Assembly: GCA_015680685.1 (NCBI GenBank)
Contig: MNCI01017726.1
Location: forward strand, 100,805-164,804
Length of the DNA stretch: 64,000 nucleotides
Origin: Gnetum montanum
Taxonomy: Eukaryota > Streptophyta > Gnetopsida > Gnetales > Gnetaceae
Direction of reading: 5' to 3'
Shown here: in pieces, positions 1 through 12,204 of the stretch
How positions within the stretch are numbered: position 1 is the first letter of the stretch
Layout: each line of letters begins with the position of its first letter
Notes under the pieces: generated by a model
What the model was told of the DNA's origin: nothing
Database searches by the model: none
Seen by the model: the letters and a program-made list of their open reading frames with translations, nothing else
Program-made: the position numbers and the translations under genes

Positions 1-218
1 GAATGCTACATTTTCCTACAATGTTCTACATTGGAGAACATTATACATAGATGAGATATTATAGTTAAAATTTTTTAAAATTTGTTCATGGTGTTCTCTT
101 TAGTTGTGTTAAACCTCCTTAAGGCAACATCTACTTCAACTGTAAGAGAATGTTTAGTTAATTATCCTTCAATTGAAAAGTCAAATAGTAGTTGACTTTT
201 CTAGGGCGTACGTTATAT
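1..218. other. Flank of the copia element, no gene seen
   Basis: AT-rich sequence with no coding trace that I recognise. The last five bases (214-218, TATAT) are the left copy of the target-site duplication of the copia element that starts at 219. Confidence 0.5.
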
Positions 219-657
219 TGTCAGCTTCTAAGGCTATGCACTGCTAGCCTCAGATTAAAAAAACAACAACAAAATAGAACAAAACACGAGAAAATAGAGG
301 TAACTCAATTTCACATTTTTATTCAATTGATAATGGCCTTTAAATAGGCAAATATATCAACGAAAAGTAGCAACTAAATCCTAATATGAAGAAACTTCTA
401 TAATATTCAACTCTTTAACTTCTATAACGGTTGACCCTTCAACTTCTATAATAGCTAACCCTTCAACTTTTGTACCGATTGACCCTTCAACTTCTGTACC
501 GACTGACCCTTCAACTTCTATAATGGAAAACCCTTCAACTTCTATAATGGCCTACTATTCAACTTTTAAAGAATGAAAATAGCAACCAAATCCCTAAGGA
601 TAGTTCCTAAAGACTAGGATAAAAAAAAACATGTTTAACAATTAAACACATTTAACA
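219..657 (-). repeat. 3' LTR of the copia element
   Basis: About 439 bp. Read on the minus strand it begins TGTTAAATGTG and ends with CA; the other LTR shows the same start. It matches 4962-5373 over its length with clear divergence and indels, so the insertion is old. A 24-bp tandem repeat (about 411-570) lies inside. Confidence 0.9.
411..570. repeat. 24-bp tandem repeat inside the copia LTR
   Basis: The word CCCTTCAAC recurs at 435, 459, 483, 507 and 531, with a variant at 555: an exact 24-bp step. Units read roughly CTTCTATAATGGCTGACC plus TTCAA. The other LTR carries related units at about 5120-5290. It lies in U3 or nearby and could have been an enhancer array, but that is inference. 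Confidence 0.85.
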
Positions 658-693
658 ACCTCTTGTAAATTGAAAGTTTGCAAATTATTAGTT

Positions 694-3600
694 TAACAAG
701 AATCATTCAATTTGTAGACTCCAAGTTGCTTTCTCACCCTCTAGAATGTTAATAGCTTGAGGGGTTTGGTTTGAATATCAGCTAGTTGATCTTCACTCTT
801 ACAAAACACAAAATTAATAACACCATCATTGCATAGATCACACAAGAAGTGAAATCTCACATCAATATTCTTGCTTATTCCATGTAGCATAGGATTTTTG
901 GATAACTTTATGGTGGAATTGTTATCAAAGAAAATTGCAGTAGGCCCCTCTTGCTTGAAATATAGCTCACTAAGAATTTTTATTAGCCAAATAGCTTGGT
1001 AACCACAAGATGTTGCAACAACAAATTTAGCCTCTATGGTTGATAATGTGACAATTAATTACTTCTTGGATGACCATGAAATAGCCCCTGTGCCCATCAA
1101 AAAAACATATCCCAAAGTACTTTTCCTATCATCTTGATCTCATGCATAATCACTATTAGTAAATTCGACAAAGTGAGATTTCTCACCTTTCTTGTAAAAC
1201 AACCCAAAATCTTTAGTCCCTTGCAAGTAACAAAATATTCTTTAAGAAACCAACATATGCATCTTCTTCGAAGACTCCATGTATCTACTGATAAGACTCA
1301 TAGCATGCATTATATCACATTTGGTTGTAGTCAAATACATTAGACTCTCAACAATTTCCTTGTAAAGTGTAGCCTCCAGCTTTCTTTCTTTAGGATCTTT
1401 GTTTAGCCTCAAGCCAATGTCAATTGGAGTGCTTATAGGATTTCAATTCTTCATCTTAAACCTCTTTAAAATTTCTTTGACATACTTATTTTGAGGGATA
1501 AATATTTCAATGGAGGATTACACTACTTTCATGCCAAGATAATAATGCATTTTTCCAAGATTAGTCATTTCAAACTCATCCATTATTGACTTCCTAAATT
1601 TTTGAAAATGAATCACTATCATTCCCAGTGAAAAATAAGATCATCAACATATAAACGTACAATGAGAAGTTTTCCTTCATCAATCTTTGTAAAAAGTGTA
1701 TGCTCATGTGGATATTTTTGAACTCCCTCCTTAGAAAAATAGGTATTTATATGACTATACCAAGCTCTTGGAGCTTGTTTTAGTCTATACGGAGCCTTTT
1801 TTAATTTACAGACCTTGTTCTCACTAACAAGCTTTACAAAACTAGGAGGTTAATTAATAAATACCTATTCCCCCAAGTCTCCATGCATGAATGCAAACTG
1901 GACATCCATTTGGAAGATAGGCCATGAATTTTGTGCTACCAATCCAATCACCAATCTTATTATATCATTCATTGAAATAGGATCAAAGACTTTGCTATAT
2001 TCAATCCCATATTCTTGCTTGTATTACTTAGCCATCAATTGCACATTATACTTATTAGCTTCACTAGTCCCATTTAGTTTTTTTTGAAGACCCACTTCAC
2101 ACCAATGGGTTTTTGCCCTTTTGGAAGATCAACCATTTCCCAAGTACCATTTCTCTCAATGGATTTAATTTCATCCTTCATTGCGTTTCTTCATTTTGAT
2201 TCTTTAATAGCACTTTAAAAAGTTTTGGGATCACAATCTACAAACAAAGCAATGTGGGTCACTGGATCATCAAATTGATCAATCCCAATTACCTCATAAT
2301 CCATCATCCATAAGGGTCATTTTTTAATATGGTGAGATTTAGCTACTGTTGCTATTGGTGAAGTCTTAGCCTCCATAGTTCTTGGTGCTTCAAACTTCAT
2401 GGCTTTTGGGATTTTAGCCTCCATAGTTCTTGGTGCCTCATCCTTCATGGCTTTTGGGATTTTAGCCTCCATAGTTCTTGGTGCCTCAGCCTTCATGGCT
2501 TTTGGGATTTTAGCCTCCACAGTTCTTGGTGCTTCAAAGTCTATAGTTCTAGGTTCTATAGTTTTGGGTGTTGCGGAGTCTATAGTTTCACTATAAAAAA
2601 CAATTGAAGTAGGCTACTAATCATTCCAATTTCAAGTGCTTTCTTCATCAAAGATGATATCTCTACTAGTCACAATCTTCTTTGTCAAAGGATTATACAA
2701 TTTATATGGTTTGGATGCTCCACTTACACCAAGAAAGATACATTTTTCACTCTTATCCTCCAACTTCTTCCTCTTCTCATCGAGGATATGTACATAGGCA
2801 ATGCAACCAAAGATTCTAAAGTGATTCACTATTGGTTTCCTTCCACTCCAAGCCTCTTATAGTGTCATGTTTTGAATAGCAAAGGTGGGACTTCTGTTCA
2901 AAACATGGATGCTCCAATTCACAACCTCTAGCTAGAAACTCTTTGGAATACTTTCTCTTGCTAAGAGGCTTCTCACCATATTGAGGATGGTTCTATTTTT
3001 TCTCTCTAATACACCATTTTGTTGTGGTATATAGGGGGTTGTTAGCTCTCTCTGAATGTCATGATTCTCACAAAAAACATCACACTCTTTTCAACAATAT
3101 TCTCCTCTATGATCTGTATGAAGAGTCTTAATGATCTTTCTAGACTCATTCTCAACATGTTCCTTAGAGCTTTTAAATGCATTAAAAGATTTAGACTTCT
3201 CTTGCAAAAAATAAATCCAACTTTTTCAAGTATAATCATCAATGAAGGTGATCAAGTCCCTCTTACCTCCATTTGAAGATGGTTTTATTGGCCCACAAAT
3301 GTCAGAGTGAATCAACTCAAGGACATTCTTTGCTCTCCATGATTTTCCTTGAAAGAAGTGGGAATGATGTTGTTTACCAATAACACATTCTTCATAGAAT
3401 CTGGAAGGAATTGTAATTTGAGTAAGACCAGTCACCATATTTTTCTATTGTAGTGTTTTTAATCCTCCAAAATTCAAGTGGCCATAGTGAAAAGTCCAAA
3501 GCCATGTTGGGTCTTTTACTTTAGCCTTTAGGAAAGATTAAGCACTTTCAATCCTCAATGGAAATAATTTGTTGGAGCTCATTTGAACAACTACAATAGC

Positions 3601-4842
3601 TCCTCTTGAAGGATCATAAATTTCACAAGCATCCTTCTAAATTATTATTACATAACCCTTCTCTTACAATTAACCAACACTTAAAATATTGCTTTTGAAA
3701 TCAGGAACATAAAAAACATTGGAAATTGTTTCTACAAAATCATTCTTGGTTATAATATTAATATCCTCCTTTCCCATTACATTCACAGTAAGACAATTAC
3801 CAAAATTTACTATAGAATAAAAACTTTCATCTAAGTAAGAAAAATAAGACTTACATCCACACATATGGTTGCTACAGCCAGTATCCACATACCATACATC
3901 TAACTGAGACTCTCAGTTGGCTTGAACCACCATCAACAAAGTCTTAGACTCCTTCTCTTCTACAAAATTTGATTTCTCTCCTTTGTCATTGGGTAGTTTA
4001 GTGTAGAATTTAGAATGCTAGTGTCCATATTTATGACATCTAAAGCATTCCACCTTAAATTTTTCAACTTGTCCTCTCCCTTTACCTTAAAATTTATCAC
4101 AATCCCCTTTGAAATGTCTGCTATCATCTCTATTACCTTGATCTCCTCTTCCTCTATCTCTACTTCTACCTCTTCCTCTTGAGGAATAAGTAAAAGTAGA
4201 AGCCTTCAAAGCTTTCTTTTTAAAAGTTGAATTTCAATTCATATTCTATTCATGGACTAACAAAGAACTTTGAAGTTCATAAAGGGAAAGTGCATCAGCA
4301 CCTTTGGATTCTTCAATTTAATAAACAACATAATCAAACTTCGGGAATAGGGGATATAATATCTTCTCAACAATAACCACATCCTTTGTCTTCTCACAAT
4401 GAAATCACATGTTATTGGCTATTCTCATTATTCTTGCACAATAGTTAGTAATAGAATTCTCATCTTTCATCTGCAAAGTCTCAGAATCCCTTCTCAAGGC
4501 TTGAATCTAGGCACGCTTTACTCTTGAAGACCCCTAATATTTCTTCTTCATAAAATCTCAAATATCCTTGGAAGTTTCTTTACTAAGAATAGTCTCCAAG
4601 ATAGAATGATTAGTTGCTTGAAATAAATAATTCTTTGCCTTCAAATATTTCAGCCTCAATCCCTCTAGCTCCTTTGGTTATTCATTTGTGAGTACAACCT
4701 CAATTGTGGGTTCTATGACACCATCTTCAACAACTTGCTAGTACTACTTAGACTTTAACAAATTTTCCATAAACATGTTCCAATGGTCATAGTGGGCATC
4801 AAAACATGGGATGGCAAGTTGTCCAAAATTTTGAGGGGCCAT
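694..4842 (-). pseudogene. Copia gag-pol polyprotein, degenerate
   Basis: Gag starts at an ATG at 4842 (MAPQNFGQLAIPCFDAHYD), in the style of copia gag. A zinc-knuckle trace (CFRCHKYGH) lies near 4020-4050, but its last cysteine is lost. The protease motif DTGCSNHM is at about 3865-3888. Integrase follows with a His-Cys part (GHLNFGGLK) near 3460 and the core start HSDICGP near 3330. The integrase end at 2632-2829 has the typical GCIAYVH and KCIFLG words. Reverse transcriptase runs from about 2160 (GVKWVF) through the catalytic YVDDL at about 1630-1650, and RNase H extends to DQLADIQTKPL near 740. Stops and frameshifts interrupt every domain. The family makes the virus-like particle and enzymes for copy-and-paste movement in the host cell; this copy cannot. 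Confidence 0.9.
2368..2540 (-). repeat. 48-bp in-frame tandem repeat between integrase and RT
   Basis: Units start at 2368, 2416, 2464 and 2512, exactly 48 bp apart. Each codes on the minus strand for a 16-residue lysine- and proline-containing unit, MEAKIPKAMKDEAPRT. Being a multiple of three, the array keeps the frame. It sits in the variable linker between the integrase end and reverse transcriptase, where copia polyproteins tolerate length change. Confidence 0.9.
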
Positions 4843-4948
4843 TTATGCACTACTGTGTTCTTCTCTCAAGCCTCCTAAATTGGGTCCATTGTTGTGCTTT
4901 TCTCTTTAGCCTTCTGAACTAGGATTTCTCTCTAGCCTCTTAAACTAA

Positions 4949-4960
4949 GCTTCGATACCA
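4949..4960 (-). other. Primer binding site of the copia element (tRNA-Met type)
   Basis: The minus strand reads TGGTATCGAAGC, close to the plant copia primer site TGGTATCAGAGC that pairs with the 3' end of initiator tRNA-Met. It is one base away from the 5' LTR end, as expected for the start of minus-strand DNA synthesis. Confidence 0.85.
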
Positions 4961-4961
4961 T

Positions 4962-5373
4962 TATCAACCTCTAAGGCTACGCATTACTAGCCTCATATAG
5001 AAAAAGTAACAAAACAAAATAAAATATGGGCAAATAGAGGCAACTTAGTTTCACATTTTTATTCAATTGAAAATGGCCTTTAAATAGGCAAATACATAAA
5101 TGGAAAATAGCAATTGAATCCTAATATGAAGCAACTTCTATAATAGTCAACCTTTTAACTTTCATAATAATCGACCCTTCAACTGCTATAATGGCTGACC
5201 CTTCAACTTTTGTAATGGCTAACTCTTCAACTTTGTAATGATTGATCTTTCAAATTCTGTAACAATTGATCATTCAACTTCTAAAGAATGAAAATAGTAA
5301 CCAAATCCCTAAGGATAGTTCCTAAACACTAGGACAAACAAAAAGCATGTTTAATAATTAAACACATTTAACA
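4962..5373 (-). repeat. 5' LTR of the copia element
   Basis: About 412 bp, homologous to 219-657. The edge next to the primer site reads TATCAACC where the other LTR has TGTCAGCT, so one terminal dinucleotide has mutated. The outer edge TGTTAAATG (minus strand) is intact and abuts the TATAT duplication at 5374. Confidence 0.9.
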
Positions 5374-7228
5374 TATATGCCACCTTATATATAAAATATA
5401 TATAATCTAGTTTAACATTGTCACTATCCTTGCATGAGGCCTCTCTTCTTTTCTATTTCTCTTTGTATTTCTTATTCTTCTTGTTTGCTTATTTACCTTT
5501 ACTCTATAGTTAGTTTTGTTCTTCTTTTATAGTGCTTATAAAATTAGAATTTATATTTAACTATTAAGCATTTATTTTTAGAAGATTTGTTCAAGACTTA
5601 TTTGATGATCCTATTGTTGGCACATTTTGGCCATTTCATGGAATAGGGCAGCAATATAGATATATAAATATATTATGATACATTGGGATTTACGGAACCA
5701 AAGTCTAGTGGGATTATGAAGGAAGCAATCAAGGGTCTGCATATTTATGTAGTAGAAGGTCTGGTCTGTGTGCTGGGTTGTTGTAGATTTTTGTGGGTTT
5801 TATTTATGGAATGTTGGAATCTGTCTTTGGGTTGTGTGTTATCTGAGAGTCATCATCACAAGGAGGAGCAACCATGGCGACCATGCACAGCTGGAGAAAT
5901 GATAATTTCAGAGAAATCAAATTTGTTAGTGAAACCTTTGAGATCCAAAAAACTTCAAACACTAATCTGTATTCCAAAAACCAATTAGTGAAGTGAAAAG
6001 GTGTCCACATGTTGGTGACCATTTTTGCATAATGTCATCTTCGCACATAAGAATCGAATCAGGAAGCAAAGCCACCAAAACCCACCGTAGAGACGATTCT
6101 ACAAAAATGGAGAAAGAATGGAAAAAACTGGGCATCAATGTCTTAACAAGGTTGATGGTGCATGTGATCAGCACATTCGTGATGCATCGTTGCAACAGAA
6201 CTATGAACAACTACCTCTGCAAGCAGCTGGACCTTCGCTTCCTTGCAGAACTCACAGATATCGTATCTGTAGGCAAGCCACGACAAAACACTGCAATGCC
6301 AATTTCCTATGCAAATCCTCAAAAACTAGGGTATTCTCTTGCATTATTCGAATGCACTGGTGTTTGATCTTCGTTCTCTGGAAATCCTCTTCCGGATGGC
6401 CTTCATTTGCAAAATCGTTAACATTAGTGTGACGGAAGACGAGATCTACACCATGGCCAAGAGCGAAGACAAGGAGATAATCCTTTCTGCATTTTCATTA
6501 AGAAATGGCGATCTCTGTAGCATCATCAAGGCCAGCAGCTTTGGCGTTTCTCAGAATGAGGTTCTGCGCTAAATTGCATTCATTAAACCTGCTAAAATTA
6601 CGAAGAAAATTAGGGCTTCCGTTGAAGCTTTCAATACAAAAAGATGACGAATAGGAAGAGGTTTAGCAGCAACTGCAAGCTAGGCCATTTCTGAGCTGAG
6701 CTGGAGCATGGACAAGGCCATGTGGTCTGTTGCCATTGCTACAACGCTCACTGGAATCATCATCCTAGGCTATCCCTGGTACCATCTCTGCTTGCAGAGG
6801 AACAAAAAGAAGAAGGAAGGGTCCTTGTTCCTGCACCTACATCATTTCTTGGCCCTATTTTTGTAGCAACAGAGCACCGGATATAGATCTAGATCTAGTT
6901 TCCAGGTCATCGTTGGATTCGAGGTTGTGCATTGTAGCTCCAAGAACAATCTCGCGGCCATGCTAAAAATACAAGATATACAATCCAGTACTCCCAACTC
7001 TGTTATCCGCAACACAACCCTAATGTTGATCAGAATTTCAAGTCATTAATAGCGGCAGCAACTTTGAAGATGATGAACTAAAATCTGCTCATACAAATGA
7101 TTGTCTAGCATGAGCGCGTTCATACAAACGATGGCCGGACTCACCAATGCGTCTTCATGCTAAACCTGGACTACGATGACCATTACACAAACTACATAAT
7201 GATAAGCAATGCCATGTGTTGACCCTAT
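5374..7228. other. Intergenic region with unrecognised short ORFs
   Basis: The part from about 5680 to 6900 is richer in GC than its surroundings and reads like the ruin of a host gene, but no family could be named. One open stretch at 6339-6572 (+) continues past its stop in the same style (IAFIKPAKITKKIRASVEAF). Near 6707 a short hydrophobic N-terminus, MDKAMWSVAIATTLTGIIIL followed by lysines, would suit a membrane anchor. No function is assigned. Confidence 0.3.
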
Positions 7229-7322
7229 AAACTATATACTATCTACATGGTTCAACTATAATTAAATTATATACTATCTACATGATTCAACTATAATTAA
7301 ACTATATACTATCTACATAACG
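7229..7322. repeat. 35-bp tandem repeat, about 2.7 copies
   Basis: Units start at 7229, 7264 and 7299, each beginning AAACTATATACTATCTACAT or a one-base variant. The third is cut short. AT-rich and noncoding. Confidence 0.85.
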
Positions 7323-7429
7323 TGACACTCGCTTTGTGTTGAAAACGTGAGAGCGCCACTCCATTTATGCATTCGGTTGTACACACTTACATATATATTT
7401 ATATATTATCCCATCCATGTATGCATCAA

Positions 7430-9050
7430 CTCCATGGTTACTATCTCTACTACTATGATTTAAATAACAATAAAATATTTTATGATTTAAAAAGGGAATT
7501 TGTTCAATAATTGTTCAAAGTCCCATGTGAATTGAACACTTGTTAATTGAAATGGTGGTTATAACCACCACCAAGGCCACTTTTCAACTATAGCCTTTTT
7601 GTCTCCATGGTGACCACTTGGCAACTGAATAGCCCACTTGGCAACTACATGGGACACTTGTCAACTGTAGCTTTTTTATCTCTATGATGGTTATAACCAT
7701 CCAAAATTTTTGTAATTTCCTAACTTGTTGGGCAAGTAATCTTCCTAACTTGCTGGACAAGTAATTAACTTCCTTACTTGGGAGAAAAGTTAGCTAAGAT
7801 ATTTTAGAATGTAACTACCTTTTGAATCCTATAAAAAGGCTTCAAGGGTAAGAGAAAAAAAAAGGGGGGAGACTTGGGGCTCTCACTTGGAGACACACTT
7901 GGAGTCACACATTGTGAAAGATTGCTTGTAAGATGGCTTACTAAAGAAAAGATTTCAACCTCTTTGTCATAGTCCTGTGAGTTATGTTTTATTTTTATTT
8001 TGTTTAAATTGTTTAGCTAGTGGTTTAGATAGTATCATCCTTGGCAAGTAATTTTGGGATTTTTAGATTGCTCTTATTGTTCTTGTTGTATAATTGAAAA
8101 TTTCTATTAAAATTTTGCCATAGAAGCGCTTGTGTTTGAAAGCCTTAAGAGCATTTTAGTAGCGAATTTGGTTATTGTGCAACGTATAAGAACTGCTATT
8201 GAGATAGTTGTAAGAGAGCTTTTGTTGGTAGTCAAGCCGTTGAACAATTCAATAGTCAAGAGGGTTCAGAAAATCTCTGGTATTTTGATGGGACTAGAAT
8301 AGCTTTATTTTATCTTTAAAGTGAATCTCCGTGGTATTTCAATTAGAAATTGTCAAGTCTTTTGAAGGTTCTGTTGAATGCAATTGTTGACGTCCATTAT
8401 CTAGCCAAAATGGAGTCTCGTACATGATAGTTTATGCAGCAATTTTTGGTGGCATAGTAGGATTGTCTTAAAGAAATTTCTTATTTGAGCCTTGGAAGTT
8501 TGAAAAATTTGTAGTTATTGAATTTGGGATAGCTTTATTGCAAAGTGTTTACTCGTGTCATTTTACCTTGTTTAAACATTTGAGGTCAACACGAATTTGC
8601 TTTCTTTTCTATCTATTTCCATTGAATCTTGCTCTATTTCTAGTTTTCTTATGGAACTATCCCTTTCTCTAGGGAAAATTAGAAGTATCTTTGTGGAGTT
8701 GTGCTCAAATGTTTTTACAAAATTTTATTTGTTACAAGTAGGTATTATAAGGACCGTGTAGACTAGGCAATTGAACAAAATAGGAGCTCTCAACAACTCA
8801 TAGTACTTGGCAAAGTTGGCTGAATCTCTTTAAAATAAGTCATTTGTAGTTTACACACAACACAATCATTTCATTTTTAACAACCGCATATCGCAACATC
8901 ACACACACATACTCACATTAACTACTGAGTCTATTTAGAGGTATCTGGGCCTTGGTGTTGCCAGAAGCCAGCGAGCACCTAAATCCTGTTCGAGGACACT
9001 CGTTGGTGGTGGCGTCCCAAACGGTCGCCAACACCTATAGGTGTCATTCT
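7430..9050 (+). repeat. LTR-like promoter and leader region, unassigned
   Basis: A TATA-like box (7829-7839, CTATAAAAAGG) is followed by a purine run and then a T-rich stretch, the arrangement of a retrotransposon U3-R-U5 or a host promoter. No partner repeat was found in the window, and no coding sequence follows. At 8930-9045 there is a GC-rich patch with GGTGTTG near its start and CAACACC near its end, which could form a hairpin. Confidence 0.3.
7829..7839 (+). promoter_or_regulatory. TATA-like box
   Basis: CTATAAAAAGG in a locally AT-rich region, about 30 bases before the purine-rich tract at 7851-7870. It fits a plant TATA box; no gene downstream is recognised. Confidence 0.35.
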
Positions 9051-9570
9051 ATCCTAATCTTTAAGTAGTTACATAGTATGTTAATGTAGCTCCAAATTTA
9101 GATTTAAAGTACCTATGCCTAGTTCTACTATGACTTCTAAATATGTTGTTTTATTTTGAACTCATTCATAAAGTATAACTATTAAGTAGAAATGAAATGT
9201 TGATGAATAATTTGTATTGTGTAAACTCTAAAATTATCATGAATGTGTACCTAAATGAATTTATTCATGTAATTTGTATTAGTTTCTTCTTGTGAAAATT
9301 GTACTACTTTGGTTGTTAATGTTCTTCATTACTATTTAATATTTTACTAATTTATTAATTACTATTGAAATAAAATTGTACTACTTTGGTTGTTAATGTT
9401 GTTAAAGGGAATACTAATTTGGTGACTTGAAATTTTTGTCCCTATTGATAGGATCATGTCTTTGCTATTGTAAGGTATCTTTGTTGAGCTATCAAGGAAC
9501 ATGCAAAGAATTATTATAATTGTATGTTGAAGTACCAAATTTTTTAAAAGAAATTAATAGTATTTTATAA

Positions 9571-9661
9571 TCTATGTTGGAAAGATAAAAGATATATATA
9601 GAAAAATAATATACCAAAAATTTCAGCAACATTCTATCACAAACCATCTCAGTAAGAAAAT
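9571..9661. repeat. Dispersed repeat, copy 1 (partner at 19311-19419)
   Basis: Shares long identical words with 19311-19419, including TCTATGTTGGAAAGATAAAA at the start and CAACATTCTATCACAAACCA near the end. The partner has about 20 extra bases in the middle. Noncoding, nature unknown. Confidence 0.8.
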
Positions 9662-9944
9662 AATTATATCCTACAGATACTTATCTAAGGCTTATGATTT
9701 GGTTATTCCAAGTAAGTTATAAAGGGGCTTAGAAAATTTAAAAGTTCTTAGCACATTAGGATCTTCCATCTAAAAACTTTACAAAAATGTATACATTCAG
9801 TTATGAAAGTCATATTTTCCTTAATAAGAAAATGTAAAAGGTAACACATTTTAGCTTTGAATATCAACAACATATAATTGCATTACTTGACTAAATATTC
9901 TTCATAAGAAATTTTTAGAAACCTGCTTTCTTCATTACATTTGT

Positions 9945-10712
9945 ATATGCTATCCATTTATAAAGCAAATGTGACTATTCTTAATAAGTTGGAGGGTATT
10001 GAAATGATATTTTTATGGTCAAATAAATTCTTGTTCTTTTCATTGTATCTCTTGGGAGACTATGTGAACATCTACAAAGGTTAAAGGTTGGGGTATTAAG
10101 TATCATGCAAATATTAATTTAGCTCTTTTTGGAAAATTAATTTGGCAATTATACACTTTAAATAATCCTTGGGGCATAGTTATGAGGACTAAGTGCCTTT
10201 ATGGAGGATTTATCTTTCATAATGCTCCCTTGAAGGTGTTAAATATTAATTGAATTTGCATATTCAAGTTAGAGAAGGTATTATTAAATGGAACGACTTT
10301 GCATTTTATCATTTACATGATGCATTGAAAACACTTACTAATGATATTACACATCATGTAAAAGATCAATGGTTTCTTTTTCTAAATGTTTACATGGTTG
10401 TCTACCAGTTAAGGAACTACTTAAATGGAAAGTTATAATTGATGATGATAAGTGATCACAATATGGCATTTATGTGGAGATACAAGACCATTACTTTAAT
10501 GTTCTAAAGTATAGGAATTTTGGTAAGAACTTTGGACTCTTAATGGTATTTTTGTGAGCCAAACTTAACTATGAAAGATGTGCTCAAGTTTTGGCCATCA
10601 TCACTGGAGAAGTGGAATAAGTATTACATTGAAGCACTACTCATATGTCTACTTTAACAGTGGTGATTGTTATAGAATCGGTTTTCTTTCTCATCAAAAA
10701 AATAAATAAAAA
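9945..10712 (+). mobile_element. LINE (non-LTR retrotransposon) 3' end, degenerate
   Basis: Across shifting frames the translation shows the downstream part of a plant LINE reverse-transcriptase ORF: IFLWSNK, then GWGIKYHANINLALFGKLIW, then NPWGIVMRTKCLYG. These match in order the region after the RT core (LFLWSG, G-LG-R-L--N-ALL-K--W, W--V---KY). The end of the copy is A-rich (about 10697-10712, AAAAAAATAAATAAAA), consistent with the poly(A) tail of target-primed insertion. The 5' part is missing, as is common for LINEs. Confidence 0.7.
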
Positions 10713-12100
10713 TGAAATGTCAAATTTTTGCAATTCAAATATATCATCATCATCATCCTAGCCTTGTCCCAACAATAAGGGATCAACTATGAATTCTTCC
10801 TTTATTTTCTTTCTCCTTTCAACAAAAAATTAAAAGCTCTTATCTAGTTCATAAGAATAGATTGCAAGGGTGATGGTATCCCACCTAACAATAAAAAATT
10901 AAAAATTAAAAGATGTTTAAGAGATTCTAAACATGAGATAGAAAAGTTAAATCTTTTCAAATTTTCGTTGTTACAACCCACCCCAAACACCTTACCTTTA
11001 AGGTAGAAAAAGTATGAAGCTCAAAAATTAATCATTAGTCTTAAGGGCCAAACCCTTGACCTAATCAAAGCTGTAAATACTCTCTTTATCCTTCTAAGAA
11101 TACTATTTCTTTTAAAAAGAATAACATAGTGAAAAGCAATAAACAAATTAGTACAAAAAATGGAGTGGACTAGCACATGTGACATGTCTACACAATCTAC
11201 ATTGGTAATATGCTTGCTTTTTTTTTTTTTACTAAAATAAATTTTCAGGAATTAGTATTAAATACCCTATATGCAAAGAGAGAAAATTAGTGGGAATAAG
11301 CTACCACGGTGAAGACAATTCCAATGTTTAAATAGTCAAGAAATATGTCAGGTCAATATGTTTCAAGAATCACAACAAAATATGAGACTCTAACTAAGTT
11401 ATATTTAAAAATCACAAAAATGATACCTAAATCTATTGATTTCTTTCTATAAATAAGATTTATTATAAAAGTCCGAGTCAACCAAAAGATGATAAAATTT
11501 CTAATCAAACTACTAATCATTAAATGGATGACCTACCATTAAAAAACTATGCTTTCATGCAAAGTTTTCATAATTTTCAAGGCAACACGCCATGGTTGCT
11601 TAGAATTAGCATGGAAATCTGTGTTTGACTGGCACAGATATTTTAGTGCATGTTTACTATTGGCAAGCTTAGCATCATTCACCCCTTTATTTGGTCATTT
11701 AAAATCTCTCAAGTTGTTTTAGACGAAACAATCCAGGGGTCATAGAACGGCTGGTCGTCTGAATGCAAAGAGCACGCAGAGAAGAAAGAGCATGTAGAGA
11801 ACGTAGAGAGAGAGAATTCAGACAAAGATTGCGCATGGCCGCGTTGATATTTGAAAACATCCAAAACAACCAACATTCATGCAAGTCATGTTGACTTTCA
11901 GATTTGGGTTTACCTTTCCAGACAAATGGTCAGAGAGAAAGTAAGATGGCAGTACGCTAATGACATGTAAGTGATTTGACATGTTGTTCAACGTTCAGAA
12001 CAGCGTCTCTGTTGTACTTTCTTTAAATATCAAAAGCCTGGGGAAGCGTGCACCAGCTTGGATTCAAAACCCAATGCATGATTTTGTTAAATCATGGCAC
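10713..12100. other. Intergenic, no gene seen
   Basis: AT-rich with a T tract at 11219-11230. A segment near 11440-11500 shares the word AAGATTTATTATAAAAGT with a variant near 25680, which hints at another dispersed repeat. No convincing coding or RNA gene was found. Confidence 0.4.
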
Positions 12101-12204
12101 AATGTCTATAAATTGTGTTCTTCTAGTGAAATATCGATCCTTTGAAGAGACACAAGCCACAAACAAACTAGTTGATCCTTGGATAAGCATTCATTAAGAA
12201 TATA

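Larger units (their letters stand above)
219..5373 (-). mobile_element. Complete but decayed Ty1/copia LTR retrotransposon
   Basis: Two related terminal repeats (219-657 and 4962-5373) enclose a degenerate copia gag-pol read on the minus strand. The element is flanked by the perfect 5-bp duplication TATAT (214-218 and 5374-5378), so it arrived by integrase-mediated insertion and both ends are still in place. A primer site of the initiator tRNA-Met type lies directly inside the 5' LTR (4949-4960), and a short purine run (AAGAGG) precedes the 3' LTR. Domain order is gag, protease, integrase, reverse transcriptase, RNase H, which is the copia order. Stops and frameshifts throughout mean it cannot move on its own. 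At about 5.15 kb it has a normal size for copia. Confidence 0.93.

Noticed and set aside
6707-6870. Possible cytochrome P450 N-terminus (hydrophobic anchor, lysines, Pro-rich words)
   Set aside because: Only the anchor-like stretch is visible; no P450 core motif (ExxR, heme Cys) was found downstream in any frame.
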